A DNA stretch of 64,000 bases from JBBQED01 sp038320345 (GTDB taxonomy: Bacteria; Bacteroidota; Bacteroidia; AKYH767-A; OLB10): assembly GCA_038320345.1 (NCBI GenBank), contig JBBQED010000009.1, positions 77,047 through 141,046 on the forward strand, written 5' to 3'. A program made the position numbers and the translations under genes. Shown here in pieces: positions 8,677 through 17,769 of this stretch. The stretch's first letter is position 1; the number at the start of each line of letters is the position of its first letter. The notes beneath the pieces are model-generated. The model was not told the DNA's origin. It saw only the letters and a program-made list of their open reading frames with translations, and did not search any database.

Positions 8677-10527
8677 TTATTGAGCTGTACCTACAGTTGA
8701 ACCGGGTGCTGCAACCTGCAAATTATTATACATTAAACCGGGACGTTCTGCATAAAATTCCGCATGATTAAAACGCTTATGCACCACACAACGACGAACT
8801 AACCCGTACATAAATACAAAGGGTTGATCATCGGCAATGCGATGTTGCAGGCGATACTCCATCTCCATGCGTTTCGTTTCATCCATCGTAAAACTAATAC
8901 TATCAATTAAAGCGTCGGTACTTGCATCTCCAAAGCCAGTGTAATTAGGGCCATTGCCTTTCCATGCTGCCGTCGACCATAGCTGACCATAATCATCAGG
9001 CATCGAAGAAGAATTAGAAGCACCCATCACCATATCAAAATCATGCGACAGTGATTTTTGCATCCAATTTGGAAAATCATAGGCCACCGCATTTACTTTC
9101 ACACCCGCTTTGCCCATACTCTCTGCAATCATTAATGCCATTTCTTTCCATTCTGCTTGCGTAGCCATATAAGCCAATTCTATTTCCAACTGCAGTTTTT
9201 TGCCATTTACAATTTTATCACGAACACCATCTTGATCAGTATCTTTCCATCCTGCTGCATCGAGTAAGCTTCCAGCTTTTTTAACATCATAAGGAATCAT
9301 CTCCAAATCTTTTGCATAGGCTTTTTTCAATTGAGAAACAGGACTATTTACTCGCTTATTAATTCCTCTATTCACTACTCGAATAATATCATCAACTGGA
9401 GTAGCAAATGCTAGCGCGCGACGAACTTTTGCATCAGTCAACAAAGGCAAATGCTTCACGCCATCGGGTTTCATATTCAACGCCAGATAAGTGAATCCAT
9501 AAGTATCCATGAACCGAGCATGATAATTTTTGTTGAAGGTACTATCCTCTTTCAAATCAAATAATGTTCGGGTTCCGAGATATGCAGATCCATCATAAAC
9601 TTGTGATTTAAACTCCAGCTTTTGTGAAGCACCGTCACGATTTACGCGGAAAACAATTTTCTCGGGATAAGAAGCTTCCCAATAATTAGTGCTATTTCGA
9701 GTCCAGTGATTCTTTTTCTTAACTAACGTTATCGCCTGACCGCTTTCCCAACTCTGAATCTGATATGGTCCCAATCCAGTCATGAATTTAGTATCAATAC
9801 CATACTCCGGACTATTGAATTTAGTGGCCCATTGTTGCAGATCGGAATGTGCTGAGGAACTAAATGTAGGATCATCCAGCTGACTGAATGAATACTTTGA
9901 AAACACCTTTGTAGAATCAAAAAAGGCGCTCTGCAAAATCGGATAATCACTCCAGATTCCCACATTCTGGATATAGGCCTTCTTCATCACCACCGTAAAC
10001 TTCAAAGGGTTGGTAGGATCGGCTATAACTTCCTTAACATTATCGAAATAAGGCTTTGCAGCTGGATTGTCGGTGAACGGGCATTTTGACGCTTTAGCAG
10101 TAAAGACGATATCCTCAGCTGTTAAACGACTTCCATCATCCCAAAGAATACTATCTCTCAATTCAAAGTTTAGTTGAAGCTGATCTGCCGATACTTGAGG
10201 AAGAGATGTGCAAAGACCCGCTCTCATCTCCCCAGTTCGGAGATCAGATTGAAGCAATGCCATTTGCGTATAAAGGTTGATTTCGGCCCTAGTTTGTGAA
10301 TTTCCGTTGGTTGGATGTAAATTATCGGGTTCAGCAAGAATATGAATGACGACAGAATTGGAGGTCGACCAGTCACTTTTCCAACTTTCAGGCCCCGGAA
10401 GTTGCACAAAAGTGGACGATTCGATAGCGGAGGACTCTGATTTTTTAGAAGAGGTGCAAGAAAACAACCCAAAAGCCATGAGTGAACTGAGGGTCAATAA
10501 TTTCAAAACAGCTTGATTTTTAAACAT
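8677..10527 (-). CDS. ABC transporter substrate-binding lipoprotein, SBP family 5
   Basis: Extracytoplasmic solute-binding protein of the peptide/nickel class. ATG 10527 starts a lipoprotein signal (LLTLSSLMAFGLFSC, lipobox GLFSC). The family landmarks are present: HILAEPDNLHPTNGN, SILWDDGSRLTAEDIVFTAK, TGLGPYQIQSWE, KVRRALAFATP and a C-terminal VVHKRFNH region. The frame stays open upstream to 10737, but that extension is the antisense of tRNA-Ser and is not real. 616 residues, within the family range. First gene of the operon, with a TAnnTTTG promoter 20 nt upstream. Probable substrates are oligopeptides; specificity cannot be read from sequence. Confidence 0.92.
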   Translation of the reverse strand: MFKNQAVLKLLTLSSLMAFGLFSCTSSKKSESSAIESSTFVQLPGPESWKSDWSTSNSVVIHILAEPDNLHPTNGNSQTRAEINLYTQMALLQSDLRTGEMRAGLCTSLPQVSADQLQLNFELRDSILWDDGSRLTAEDIVFTAKASKCPFTDNPAAKPYFDNVKEVIADPTNPLKFTVVMKKAYIQNVGIWSDYPILQSAFFDSTKVFSKYSFSQLDDPTFSSSAHSDLQQWATKFNSPEYGIDTKFMTGLGPYQIQSWESGQAITLVKKKNHWTRNSTNYWEASYPEKIVFRVNRDGASQKLEFKSQVYDGSAYLGTRTLFDLKEDSTFNKNYHARFMDTYGFTYLALNMKPDGVKHLPLLTDAKVRRALAFATPVDDIIRVVNRGINKRVNSPVSQLKKAYAKDLEMIPYDVKKAGSLLDAAGWKDTDQDGVRDKIVNGKKLQLEIELAYMATQAEWKEMALMIAESMGKAGVKVNAVAYDFPNWMQKSLSHDFDMVMGASNSSSMPDDYGQLWSTAAWKGNGPNYTGFGDASTDALIDSISFTMDETKRMEMEYRLQHRIADDQPFVFMYGLVRRCVVHKRFNHAEFYAERPGLMYNNLQVAAPGSTVGTAQ

Positions 10528-10546
10528 AAGGGAGGTGTAATACGTA

Positions 10547-10573
10547 CAAATATAAAGCCCTGACGCAAACCAA
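10547..10573 (-). promoter_or_regulatory. Bacteroidota-type promoter of the peptide ABC operon
   Basis: Minus strand reads TTG, 16 nt, TATATTTG (10554-10547), matching the phylum's -33 TTG / -7 TAnnTTTG pattern, about 20 nt before the binding-protein ATG at 10527. Confidence 0.6.
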
Positions 10574-10603
10574 AAGGAAAACAATAAAATATAAAGTTCC
10601 TTT

Positions 10604-10634
10604 TTGGGTAGCGTAAGCAGATTTCTTAGATTTG
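10604..10634 (+). promoter_or_regulatory. Bacteroidota-type promoter of tRNA-Ser
   Basis: TTG (10604-10606), 20 nt, TAGATTTG (10627-10634). Both elements match the phylum consensus with ideal spacing, and the tRNA begins 12 nt later. Confidence 0.7.
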
Positions 10635-10646
10635 CGCTCCCAAACT

Positions 10647-10736
10647 GGTGAGGTGCCTGAGTGGCCGAAAGGAACAGTTTGCTAAACTGTCGTACGGGAA
10701 ACTGTACCGAGGGTTCGAATCCCTCCCTCACCGCCA
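10647..10736 (+). tRNA. tRNA-Ser(GCU)
   Basis: Class II tRNA with a long variable arm. Acceptor arms GGTGAGG (10647-10653) and CCTCACC (10726-10732), discriminator G, encoded CCA at 10734-10736. Anticodon arm ACAGT-TTGCTAA-ACTGT gives anticodon GCT, reading AGC/AGU. The T-arm has GGTTCGAATCC. Transcribed divergently from the ABC operon, with its own promoter and terminator. Confidence 0.97.
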
Positions 10737-10861
10737 AAGCAACAAAAGCCCCGCGTATGCGGGGTTTTTTAGTTTAAAATATTTTGCCAAACTTGTTTGA
10801 GCAAAATATTTTAAACTAAAAAAATCAAACGGCATTTGCCAGTTGGGCTTTTGTTGCTTTG
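10735..10861. repeat. Large imperfect palindrome after tRNA-Ser
   Basis: The outer arms are 17-bp perfect inverted copies: CAAAGCAACAAAAGCCC (10735-10751) and its complement at 10845-10861. The inner arms are 23-bp perfect inverted copies (10765-10787 and 10801-10823), enclosing a small CAAAC-TT-GTTTG hairpin. The tRNA terminator stem sits in the left arm, and an unrelated GGCA-TT-TGCC hairpin in the right arm. No coding potential. Confidence 0.85.
10749..10770 (+). terminator. Rho-independent terminator of tRNA-Ser
   Basis: CCCCGC-GTAT-GCGGGG followed by six T. Confidence 0.9.
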
Positions 10862-10877
10862 TAGCCTCCCCCCACAA

Positions 10878-10918
10878 GGGATCACATCAGCTTGCTGATG
10901 TAATCCCTCCCTCACCGC
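10878..10918. repeat. Hairpin fused to a second copy of the tRNA-Ser 3' end
   Basis: Positions 10902-10918 repeat exactly the last 17 nt of tRNA-Ser (AATCCCTCCCTCACCGC, original at 10718-10734). Immediately to the left, GGGATCACATCAGC (10878-10891) and GCTGATGTAATCCC (10894-10907) form a 14-bp arm with one mismatch and a 2-nt loop. The copy is followed by its own terminator, as in the intact gene. It could be an attachment-site duplicate or the remnant of a second tRNA-Ser invaded by a palindromic element. Confidence 0.7.
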
Positions 10919-10931
10919 AAACCAAAAAGCA

Positions 10932-10953
10932 ATGCTCCGCAAGGGGCATTTTT
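10932..10953 (+). terminator. Terminator after the tRNA-Ser 3'-end copy
   Basis: ATGCTCC-GCAA-GGGGCAT (one G-T pair) followed by TTTT. Confidence 0.6.
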
Positions 10954-10997
10954 CATTTAAAAACCCGTTATTTGCCTCACTCGTAATTTCAAACATC

Positions 10998-11714
10998 ATG
11001 AATTTAAGATCACTTTCTTACCGTATTAAACGTAAGATTTTTAAGGAGAAAAAACTGAATGATCATGCGTTGACTGCGATCAAAATAATTAATGCGGGCA
11101 TGTTGCATGAAGGGAATAATTTTCTATTGGATCATGCTATAAAAAATGCACCGACTACAGGAGCTTTTCTCGAGATCGGATCTTTCTGTGGGCAGTCGGC
11201 GAGCATCATCTGTTATCTGATGCGAAAGCATGGCAAAACGAATCTCTTTTTCTCGTGTGATAAATGGGATTTTGAAGAGAAAGAGTTTTCAAATTATGCG
11301 TACCTCTTACCTATTCCTTACGATCAGTATCGACAGTTCGTTAAAGAATCCTTTATTAGAAATCTCAACTTTTTAGGTGGAGCAGAAAAACCTTTTGCAA
11401 TGGAGATGTTTTCGGATGATTTTTTTGAAATATGGCAAAGTAATTCGTCGAAATCTGATGTATTTAACCGAACCTGTAAATTGGGAGGAAATCTAAGTTT
11501 TGCTTTTATCGATGGCAATCACACTTATGATTACGTGAAAAGAGATTTTGAAAATACAGATAAATATTTGCTGAAAGGTGGGTTTATCTTATTCGATGAC
11601 TCAGCAGATCACTGGGATTTTGGGAGTAGTAATTTTATGGATGAAATGAAAAAAAATAAAAACTACGCTCTTGTTTTTAAAAACCCAAATTATCTTTTCA
11701 AAAAAGTAATTTAA
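10998..11714 (+). CDS. Class I SAM-dependent methyltransferase-like protein
   Basis: 238 residues from ATG 10998 (MNLRSLSYRIKRK). The longer frame from 10932 runs through a terminator hairpin and is rejected. A Rossmann motif I is visible (FLEIGSFCGQSA), then a strand with an acidic end (FFSCDKWDFEE), a motif IV-like AFIDGNHTYDYVKRDFE, and KGGFILFDD. This is the Methyltransf_24 / TylF-like layout, often found on sugars or small molecules near polysaccharide genes; the substrate is unknown. It stands alone, just after the tRNA-Ser duplicate, and may be cargo of an old insertion. No dedicated promoter was identified. Confidence 0.75.
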   Translation: MNLRSLSYRIKRKIFKEKKLNDHALTAIKIINAGMLHEGNNFLLDHAIKNAPTTGAFLEIGSFCGQSASIICYLMRKHGKTNLFFSCDKWDFEEKEFSNYAYLLPIPYDQYRQFVKESFIRNLNFLGGAEKPFAMEMFSDDFFEIWQSNSSKSDVFNRTCKLGGNLSFAFIDGNHTYDYVKRDFENTDKYLLKGGFILFDDSADHWDFGSSNFMDEMKKNKNYALVFKNPNYLFKKVI

Positions 11715-11798
11715 GAGTATTTTTCAAAAAATATTATTTACTCTTCAGCATCAGCTTACACTAATGGAGTAATTCGCACACCCTTCATTTACTTCCAT

Positions 11799-12788
11799 TT
11801 AATGCATCTTTTCAGCAACTTTTCCCTTCAGCACATTGAAAAATTTAGTGCGATCTTTATGATTTACACCACTTATTAATGAAGATTTTGAAATGATATT
11901 CTGCATCATACCTCCTGAGTACTGACAAAAACGTTGGTCGTAAGTGACCATAAAATTGAGTACATTATGATTAATAAAAACTACGGGCTGAATATCATTG
12001 GTGACTAACATAGTATTATGTCCAAGATTAACTTCATTGATATACAGATTAAATGGTCCGCTCTTTTCGTCAGGAATCTCACCAAGCATAAATTTCTTAC
12101 CCACCGTTGCTTGCATCTCGATATGTTCTATCATTTGCATTAAATCCTCATAAATAGATCTACGCACAATTTTATTGTCGAACATTCCGGTTTCTACGCA
12201 AAATTCAATTTGTCGCATTGTTCCATTTAACGTATCAAGGTTCCATAATTCAGAGGAAGGAATGGAAGTATACAGTTTACCAATACCAATTCCATCCTGA
12301 TCCAATTGTCCTTTGAATTCCTGAGGATCAAAAATCTTTTTTGAAAGGTTGAAATCCTGCATGATAATTCGCATCCAAAAAAAATATTTAAAAGCAGCCA
12401 TCATGGGGAATTGAAAATGGTGAAAAGGAGGAATGTCTTTAGCCTCAAAATAAAAATGTCGGTTAGGCATTGCTGCAATATTCTTCAGGTTCTGCAACAT
12501 CGATTGCAAATATGTTTCGAAACTGAAAGTGTTTCTATCAAGCAAATCACCATGAAATAAAATAGCATTTGATTGCATCCCCATCAGCTGATCAAGCGAA
12601 ATTTTATAGTGCAAAGCGAGTAATTGAATTTCATGCAAACTCAGTTCTTTCTCACCTCTAATCCGACGGTATGCGCTATCATTACTTAAATCAAGAAGTC
12701 CTGCTATTTCATCTACCAACGAAAGATGCGCAGGGAGATGAACTTTAATCAGGTTAAAAAAAGTATGTTGAATTTCAGATGGTGACAT
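11799..12788 (-). CDS. Helix-turn-helix DNA-binding regulator
   Basis: 329 residues. The first ~75 form an XRE-like HTH (LVDEIAGLLDLSNDSAYRRI, then LSLHEIQLLALHYKIS). The remaining ~250 residues have no domain I recognise; they are predicted mostly alpha-helical and contain aromatic-rich segments. Such HTH plus unknown C-terminus proteins are frequent in Bacteroidota. It is a single gene in its own unit; no target can be inferred. Confidence 0.7.
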   Translation of the reverse strand: MSPSEIQHTFFNLIKVHLPAHLSLVDEIAGLLDLSNDSAYRRIRGEKELSLHEIQLLALHYKISLDQLMGMQSNAILFHGDLLDRNTFSFETYLQSMLQNLKNIAAMPNRHFYFEAKDIPPFHHFQFPMMAAFKYFFWMRIIMQDFNLSKKIFDPQEFKGQLDQDGIGIGKLYTSIPSSELWNLDTLNGTMRQIEFCVETGMFDNKIVRRSIYEDLMQMIEHIEMQATVGKKFMLGEIPDEKSGPFNLYINEVNLGHNTMLVTNDIQPVVFINHNVLNFMVTYDQRFCQYSGGMMQNIISKSSLISGVNHKDRTKFFNVLKGKVAEKMH

Positions 12789-13015
12789 AGGCCAAAGTGG
12801 TTTAGCAGGTGCTAGAATGTTCAGACTAATTTAACGACAATGTAAGCGAAGGGATCCAATTATCTCTGTTGAATTCGGAGAACAATTCAAATTTTAGGTA
12901 TTTCATCTGCAAAAAATGTAAATTTTACCCTGAAAAGCAAGATAAAAAGCCCAATAAATCCTAAAAAACATCTAAAAATGATGGAATACCACTAATTCTA
13001 CTAGAAACAAAAATA

Positions 13016-14458
13016 TTAAAGCAAGTTCAATGTGATACTAAATTTCGTACCTTTTTTAGGTATGGATTCAACATCTATCGTTCCTTTATGAGAATAGATT
13101 ATGCTATGCGTGGTTGCTAGTCCAAGCCCTACCCCATTATTTTTAGCGGTAAAATAAGGATCAAAAATTTTATCCAGATCATTTGGTTTGATACCTACAC
13201 CATTATCTTCAATTAAGATGATGCAACGTTTTTCTTTGCATTCAGAAAAAATACGAATATGCCCATGATTTGCTTCCACAGCCTCAATTGCATTAACGAT
13301 AATATTCAATAAAGCAATGCTTAATTTGGATTCATCTCCTTCAATCTCCTCATTTTCTCCACTGAATATCGTTTCAATTTTAATATTCTTCAGAGCGGCG
13401 CGATCTTTTGCTAGCGTTACCGTTTTATTGAGAATTGTTTGAATTGCGACGCGAGAAGACTTCAATTCTGTAGGCTTTGCATGCTCCATCAATTCCGTAA
13501 CCAAATCATTTATTCTTTTACTATTCCTTTTTATAATTTCAAAATAAGAATTGTAAGCTTCATCTGGAATATATTCTTCCAACTGTTCTACCGATAAATT
13601 AATATTTGTAAGTGGATTTCGTATTTCATGAGCTAATGACCTTGCTAGTCGACCACTCACGGCCAACTTTTCAGCAATTTGCAAATCCAATTCAACTTTT
13701 CTCCTTTTAGTGATATCATGAATAATTGCCTGATAAAAAATAATATTATGCTCATCAACTTTTTGAATACTGGTAGTTACCGTAGAATATTTTCGGTTAT
13801 TATATTTATCTTTTAAAATAACTTCCGAATTTGCACTATTCCCATTCAGGGCGATCGATTGTAAAAACAATTTATGGTCAAGTGGATTTTCAAAGAGTTC
13901 CACTTCATTCATTTGAATCAATTCATCACGGCTATATCCCAGCAATTTTTCTGCTGCTAGATTAATATCATGAATCTTCCCTGTACTATCGGCAAGATAA
14001 ATTACATCTTGGCTATTTTCAAATATCGAGCGAAATTTCTCTTCGCTAACTTTAATTTTTTGAAGACTTTTCGATTGATCAATGGAATAGCGAATGCTCC
14101 TTTCGAGTTTTCCAGCATCAATTTCATCTTTCATCAGAAATTCCATAGCACCAAGCTCCATGGCAGCAATATCTGTTTCATGATTACCTAGTCCTGTTAA
14201 AAATATAACTGGTACATCAATATTATTGGATACACAGGCTTTGATTAAATCTAACCCATTATTTTTTCCAAGTATACAGTCGAAAAAGTAGATATCATGT
14301 TCCCGCTTCTGTATATTTGCTAAACCGCTTTCAAAAGTACTTGACCAAGTGAGCTGATAATTACCGGATTTAATATCGCTCAAATAATCCTTAAAAATTA
14401 TATAATCATCTTCATCATCTTCTACTAATAATATTTTGATTTCCTTGGTTCCAATCAT
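13016..14458 (-). CDS. Hybrid sensor kinase, REC-PAS-HisKA-HATPase
   Basis: 480 residues, no membrane segment, so cytoplasmic. Receiver domain at 1-125 (LLVEDDEDD, with the phospho-acceptor D in YFFDCILGKNNG and K in FLMKDE), PAS at ~135-250 (FENSQDVIYLADS), HisKA at ~262-330 with the H-box LAHEIRNPLTNI, and HATPase at ~370-480 (NIIVNAIEA, DNGVGI, GVGLGLA). An N-terminal receiver feeding a kinase suggests it takes phosphate from another kinase and passes it on. Its start overlaps the upstream sigma-54 activator stop by 4 nt (ATGA), so the two are co-translated partners of NtrB/NtrC type. Confidence 0.92.
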   Translation of the reverse strand: MIGTKEIKILLVEDDEDDYIIFKDYLSDIKSGNYQLTWSSTFESGLANIQKREHDIYFFDCILGKNNGLDLIKACVSNNIDVPVIFLTGLGNHETDIAAMELGAMEFLMKDEIDAGKLERSIRYSIDQSKSLQKIKVSEEKFRSIFENSQDVIYLADSTGKIHDINLAAEKLLGYSRDELIQMNEVELFENPLDHKLFLQSIALNGNSANSEVILKDKYNNRKYSTVTTSIQKVDEHNIIFYQAIIHDITKRRKVELDLQIAEKLAVSGRLARSLAHEIRNPLTNINLSVEQLEEYIPDEAYNSYFEIIKRNSKRINDLVTELMEHAKPTELKSSRVAIQTILNKTVTLAKDRAALKNIKIETIFSGENEEIEGDESKLSIALLNIIVNAIEAVEANHGHIRIFSECKEKRCIILIEDNGVGIKPNDLDKIFDPYFTAKNNGVGLGLATTHSIIYSHKGTIDVESIPKKGTKFSITLNLL

Positions 14459-15936
14459 TTCGATTCGAGTTTAAAAGCCTTAATCTTATTATAGAGTGTT
14501 TTTCGATCAATATTAAGAATAACAGCAGCCTTGCTTTTGTTAAAATTCACCTCCTTCAAAACTTTTAAAATCAAATCATACTCAGCTTCCAAGGCAGCAG
14601 ATTTAAGATTGGTTTTTTCTTCCTTCTCTTCAAAAACCTTTACAGGCACCTCTTCAAGAACTGTATCCGTTTGAACATGTGAATTTCCATTTATAGGTGC
14701 AGGAGATTCTTGAACAAAACCACCTTGGTTGCTACTAATAAATTCTGTGGGAAGTGACTTGGTGTCAATAATGGAAGCAGGCGTTAAAAGTGCTGCTTTC
14801 CGGATTACATTTTTCATCTCTCGGAGATTACCATACCAAGGATAATTTACAAATACAGCTTCCACGTCAGGTGAAAATCCCTCAATATTTTTTTCAAGCT
14901 CTTGATTGGCGATAGAAAGAAAGAAATCAGCATACATCATGATATCATCTTTACGATCACGTAAACTAGGCACCGTGAGATGAAACTCATTAAAGCGGTG
15001 ATATAAATCCTCACGGAACTTCCCCTTTTTATGAGCTTCACTGAGATTTTCATTACTAGCCACTATAATGCGAACATCTAGTGGAATCTCTTTCAGTCCA
15101 CCAATTCTCTTAATTTTTCTCTCCTGCACTACTCTCAACAATGACGATTGAACATCATAGGGAAGATTGCTAACTTCATCTAAAAAAATAGTACCACCGT
15201 TTGCTAATTCAAAGTGTCCAATTTTAGTATTCTGAGCACCAGTAAAAGAACCCTTTTCATGACCAAAAAGCTCACTACCTGCAAGTTCTTTTGAAATAGC
15301 TCCGCAATCCATTGCAACAAATGGCTGTTTTGCTCTTTTGCTTTTTTTATGAATAGTTTGAGCAATCGATTCCTTTCCTGCACCACTTTCTCCATAAATA
15401 ATCACACTGTAGTTAGTCGGAGCAACGAGCTCAATTTGACGAAGCAATTCTTTGCTCTCGGCACTTTTACCATAAATAAAATCACTTTTTGAAGAAGATT
15501 TTGATTTAGTAGTGCTTCCAGACCCAGATGCTGCATCGTCCGAAGATAAATTATCAATAAAGCGAATCGCATGATTTTTTGTTTCCAGCGCTTTGTTAAT
15601 CAATTGCAGCGTTTCATCCGGAAGCAAAGGTTTTACCAAATAATCGAAGGCGCCAAGCTTAATAACATTTACAGCTGTTCTGATGTCAGAATAACCTGTC
15701 ATGATAATAAACGGAATTGAAGGTTCAATATCCCGGATTTTATTTAACACCTCTGTGCCGTCAATATCACCCAGCCGATAATCACAAAGTACCAAATTAG
15801 GTCGCGTTGCATTGAATAATTCAATACCCTTTTTACCGTTTTGAGCCAGTTCAACTTCAAATCCTTTTTTGGTCAGAAATGCGCTGAGCAATTGACACAT
15901 GTCCGGATCATCTTCTATAATTAATATTTTGTGCAT
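14455..15936 (-). CDS. Sigma-54-dependent response regulator, NtrC family
   Basis: 493 residues: receiver at 1-120 (IIEDDPDM, LVLCDYRLGD with the acceptor D, LVKPL), a serine-rich linker, an AAA+ domain at ~165-400, and a Fis-type HTH at the C-terminus (NFNKSKAAVILNIDRKTLYN). The AAA+ domain has Walker A GESGAGKE, a sigma-54-contact loop GSFTGA (the GAFTGA motif with S for A), Walker B GGTIFLDEV, and VRIIVASNE. It activates sigma-54 promoters after phosphorylation by its kinase. First gene of a two-gene operon. rpoN lies 2.8 kb away. Confidence 0.95.
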   Translation of the reverse strand: MHKILIIEDDPDMCQLLSAFLTKKGFEVELAQNGKKGIELFNATRPNLVLCDYRLGDIDGTEVLNKIRDIEPSIPFIIMTGYSDIRTAVNVIKLGAFDYLVKPLLPDETLQLINKALETKNHAIRFIDNLSSDDAASGSGSTTKSKSSSKSDFIYGKSAESKELLRQIELVAPTNYSVIIYGESGAGKESIAQTIHKKSKRAKQPFVAMDCGAISKELAGSELFGHEKGSFTGAQNTKIGHFELANGGTIFLDEVSNLPYDVQSSLLRVVQERKIKRIGGLKEIPLDVRIIVASNENLSEAHKKGKFREDLYHRFNEFHLTVPSLRDRKDDIMMYADFFLSIANQELEKNIEGFSPDVEAVFVNYPWYGNLREMKNVIRKAALLTPASIIDTKSLPTEFISSNQGGFVQESPAPINGNSHVQTDTVLEEVPVKVFEEKEEKTNLKSAALEAEYDLILKVLKEVNFNKSKAAVILNIDRKTLYNKIKAFKLESK

Positions 15937-15966
15937 ATGATAATCTCAGGTTAAAAACAGAATCAG

Positions 15967-15974
15967 CAAATATA
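15967..15974 (-). promoter_or_regulatory. Promoter -7 element of the ntrC-like operon
   Basis: Minus strand TATATTTG, an exact TAnnTTTG, 30 nt before the ATG at 15936. No good TTG was found at -33. Confidence 0.45.
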
Positions 15975-16458
15975 AAACCGTTTAGAAAACGGGGAATTTA
16001 TACCCCAAGATACAATCTATTTTTTTTAAAAGGATCATTCTTTACGAATTGAATGTAATTCTAGAGGAAGATCTTTTGAAAGAATAGCAATCCGTAAAAA
16101 TAGATTTAAATTTTTATTGAATAAATAGGAAGTAAAATAGTATTTATCATTTCAAACCAAATTCAAACTAAGACCTAAGTATTGAATATCATATAGTTAT
16201 GAAAAAGGAAGTTCCTGATTAAGCTGAGACAGAACATACTCCTAGTCAACAATGAGAAATTCTCGAAGAATTACGTGAGGAAAATTCTGCCCAAAAAAAG
16301 TAGATTTCAATATTTACAATTTACGATGTTATCTGAAATTCACCTCTATTTAGCTCCATACCCTCTTAAAGAAAATCGAATATTTATAATACATCATAAA
16401 TGAAGAGTTGGCATACTTATAGAAAAGGGCTAAACAAACTTCGACATAAAACAAATGC
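15975..16458. other. Intergenic spacer between divergent genes
   Basis: About 480 bp, AT-rich, without an intact gene. It holds the short broken frame at 16199-16303 described separately. No clear promoter for the downstream AI-2E-type gene was found. Confidence 0.5.
16199..16303 (+). pseudogene. Possible decayed micro-gene with two in-frame stops
   Basis: From ATG 16199 the frame reads MKKEVPD, stop, AETEHTPSQQ, stop, EILEELREENSAQKK, stop. The three segments together look like one short charged, glutamate-rich helical protein of ~34 residues broken by TAA and TGA. Length is small and chance is possible; there are no other signs of expression. Confidence 0.25.
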
Positions 16459-17580
16459 ATGGAAAACATTAACCCACCATTCTACATACGTTTTGCATTT
16501 ATAATAATTGGAATTATCGGATTTGCCTACATCATGTATGTAGGACAGGACATCATGATCCCCCTCCTATTTGCAGCACTAATAGCTATCTTGATCAATC
16601 CATTCTGCCAATTTTTGGAAAGAAAAACTAAACTCAGAATACTTTCAATTTTCATTTCTGTATTTCTTACATTTCTTATCACTGCAGGAGTACTTTATTT
16701 CCTTGCCGATCAAATGGCGCATTTTAGTGAGGCGCTACCACAACTAAAACAAAACTTTTCTAAACTGCTAAATGATACGATTACCTGGGTTTCGGGCAGA
16801 TTTAACATCGATACTGTTAAGATCAACCGTTGGATCGCGGAGCAGAAGGATGAAGGGCTTTCTAAAAGCACGCAATTACTTGGACAAACACTTACTGCTA
16901 TCAGCAGTATCGTAGTAATCGTGTTATTACTTCCCGTTTATATTTTCCTTTTTCTATTTTACAAACCACTTCTACTGAGTTTCATTGCTCAACTATTTTC
17001 TGCAGAAAAACATAAAGTGGTTGCTGAAGTTCTCTCGGAAACAAAGACATTAATTCAAAGTTATTTAGTTGGCTTAATGGTAGAGGCTGGTATTGTAGCA
17101 GCACTTAATGCTTCTGCACTATTAATACTAGGGATCGATTATGCCATACTCGTCGGCATAATAGGAGCACTTCTAAACGTCATCCCATACATAGGAGGCT
17201 TGGTTGCAGTAGCGATTCCGATAGCACTGGCACTTGCAACGAAAGAACCAATTTATGCCCTTTGGGTATTGATAGCATATCTTTTAGTGCAGTTTATTGA
17301 TAACAACTTAATTGTTCCGAAAATTGTAGCTTCTAAAGTAAAAATCAACGCTCTCATTTCAATTATTGTGGTACTCGTAGGAGGTGCATTTTGGGGTGTT
17401 CCAGGAATGTTCCTTTCGCTACCATTAGCTGCAATTTTAAAGGTTATTTTCGATAGAATTCAGGAATTAAAACCTTGGGGATTTTTGATTGGTGATACAA
17501 TGCCTCCCATTGGACAGAATTTCTTTAGGATACGGAAATCAAATTCAAAAAATCAAATTACTACTCCCACCGAAAAATAA
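16459..17580 (+). CDS. AI-2E family transporter (PerM/YdiK-type membrane protein)
   Basis: 373 residues with about eight membrane segments (first at ~12-32, FAFIIIGIIGFAYIMYVG). The family's central soluble helical region is at ~85-150, and the conserved C-terminal half carries LLNVIPYIGGLVA and FIDNNLIVPKIVASKVKINA, followed by FWGVPGMFLSLPLAAILKV. Family members export autoinducer-2 or exchange small solutes and sodium/protons; the substrate here is not known. Single gene, full length. Confidence 0.9.
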   Translation: MENINPPFYIRFAFIIIGIIGFAYIMYVGQDIMIPLLFAALIAILINPFCQFLERKTKLRILSIFISVFLTFLITAGVLYFLADQMAHFSEALPQLKQNFSKLLNDTITWVSGRFNIDTVKINRWIAEQKDEGLSKSTQLLGQTLTAISSIVVIVLLLPVYIFLFLFYKPLLLSFIAQLFSAEKHKVVAEVLSETKTLIQSYLVGLMVEAGIVAALNASALLILGIDYAILVGIIGALLNVIPYIGGLVAVAIPIALALATKEPIYALWVLIAYLLVQFIDNNLIVPKIVASKVKINALISIIVVLVGGAFWGVPGMFLSLPLAAILKVIFDRIQELKPWGFLIGDTMPPIGQNFFRIRKSNSKNQITTPTEK

Positions 17581-17769
17581 TTACTTTGGCAGGTTGCACT
17601 TTAGCTCTGAAAAAGCCAAATATTCCATTAAATTATTTCTCACTTTTCTTACTATTCCTAGATCAAAAAGGAACAACTGTTCTGTATCTAAAAATTTTCT
17701 TATATTTATACATCAATTATATTAAAACACATAGAGTACACTTATAATAATCCACCAATACTAATCAAC

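Noticed and set aside
10528..10737. N-terminal extension of the substrate-binding protein through the tRNA-Ser region
   Set aside because: The extension is the antisense of tRNA-Ser; a proper lipoprotein signal starts at 10527.
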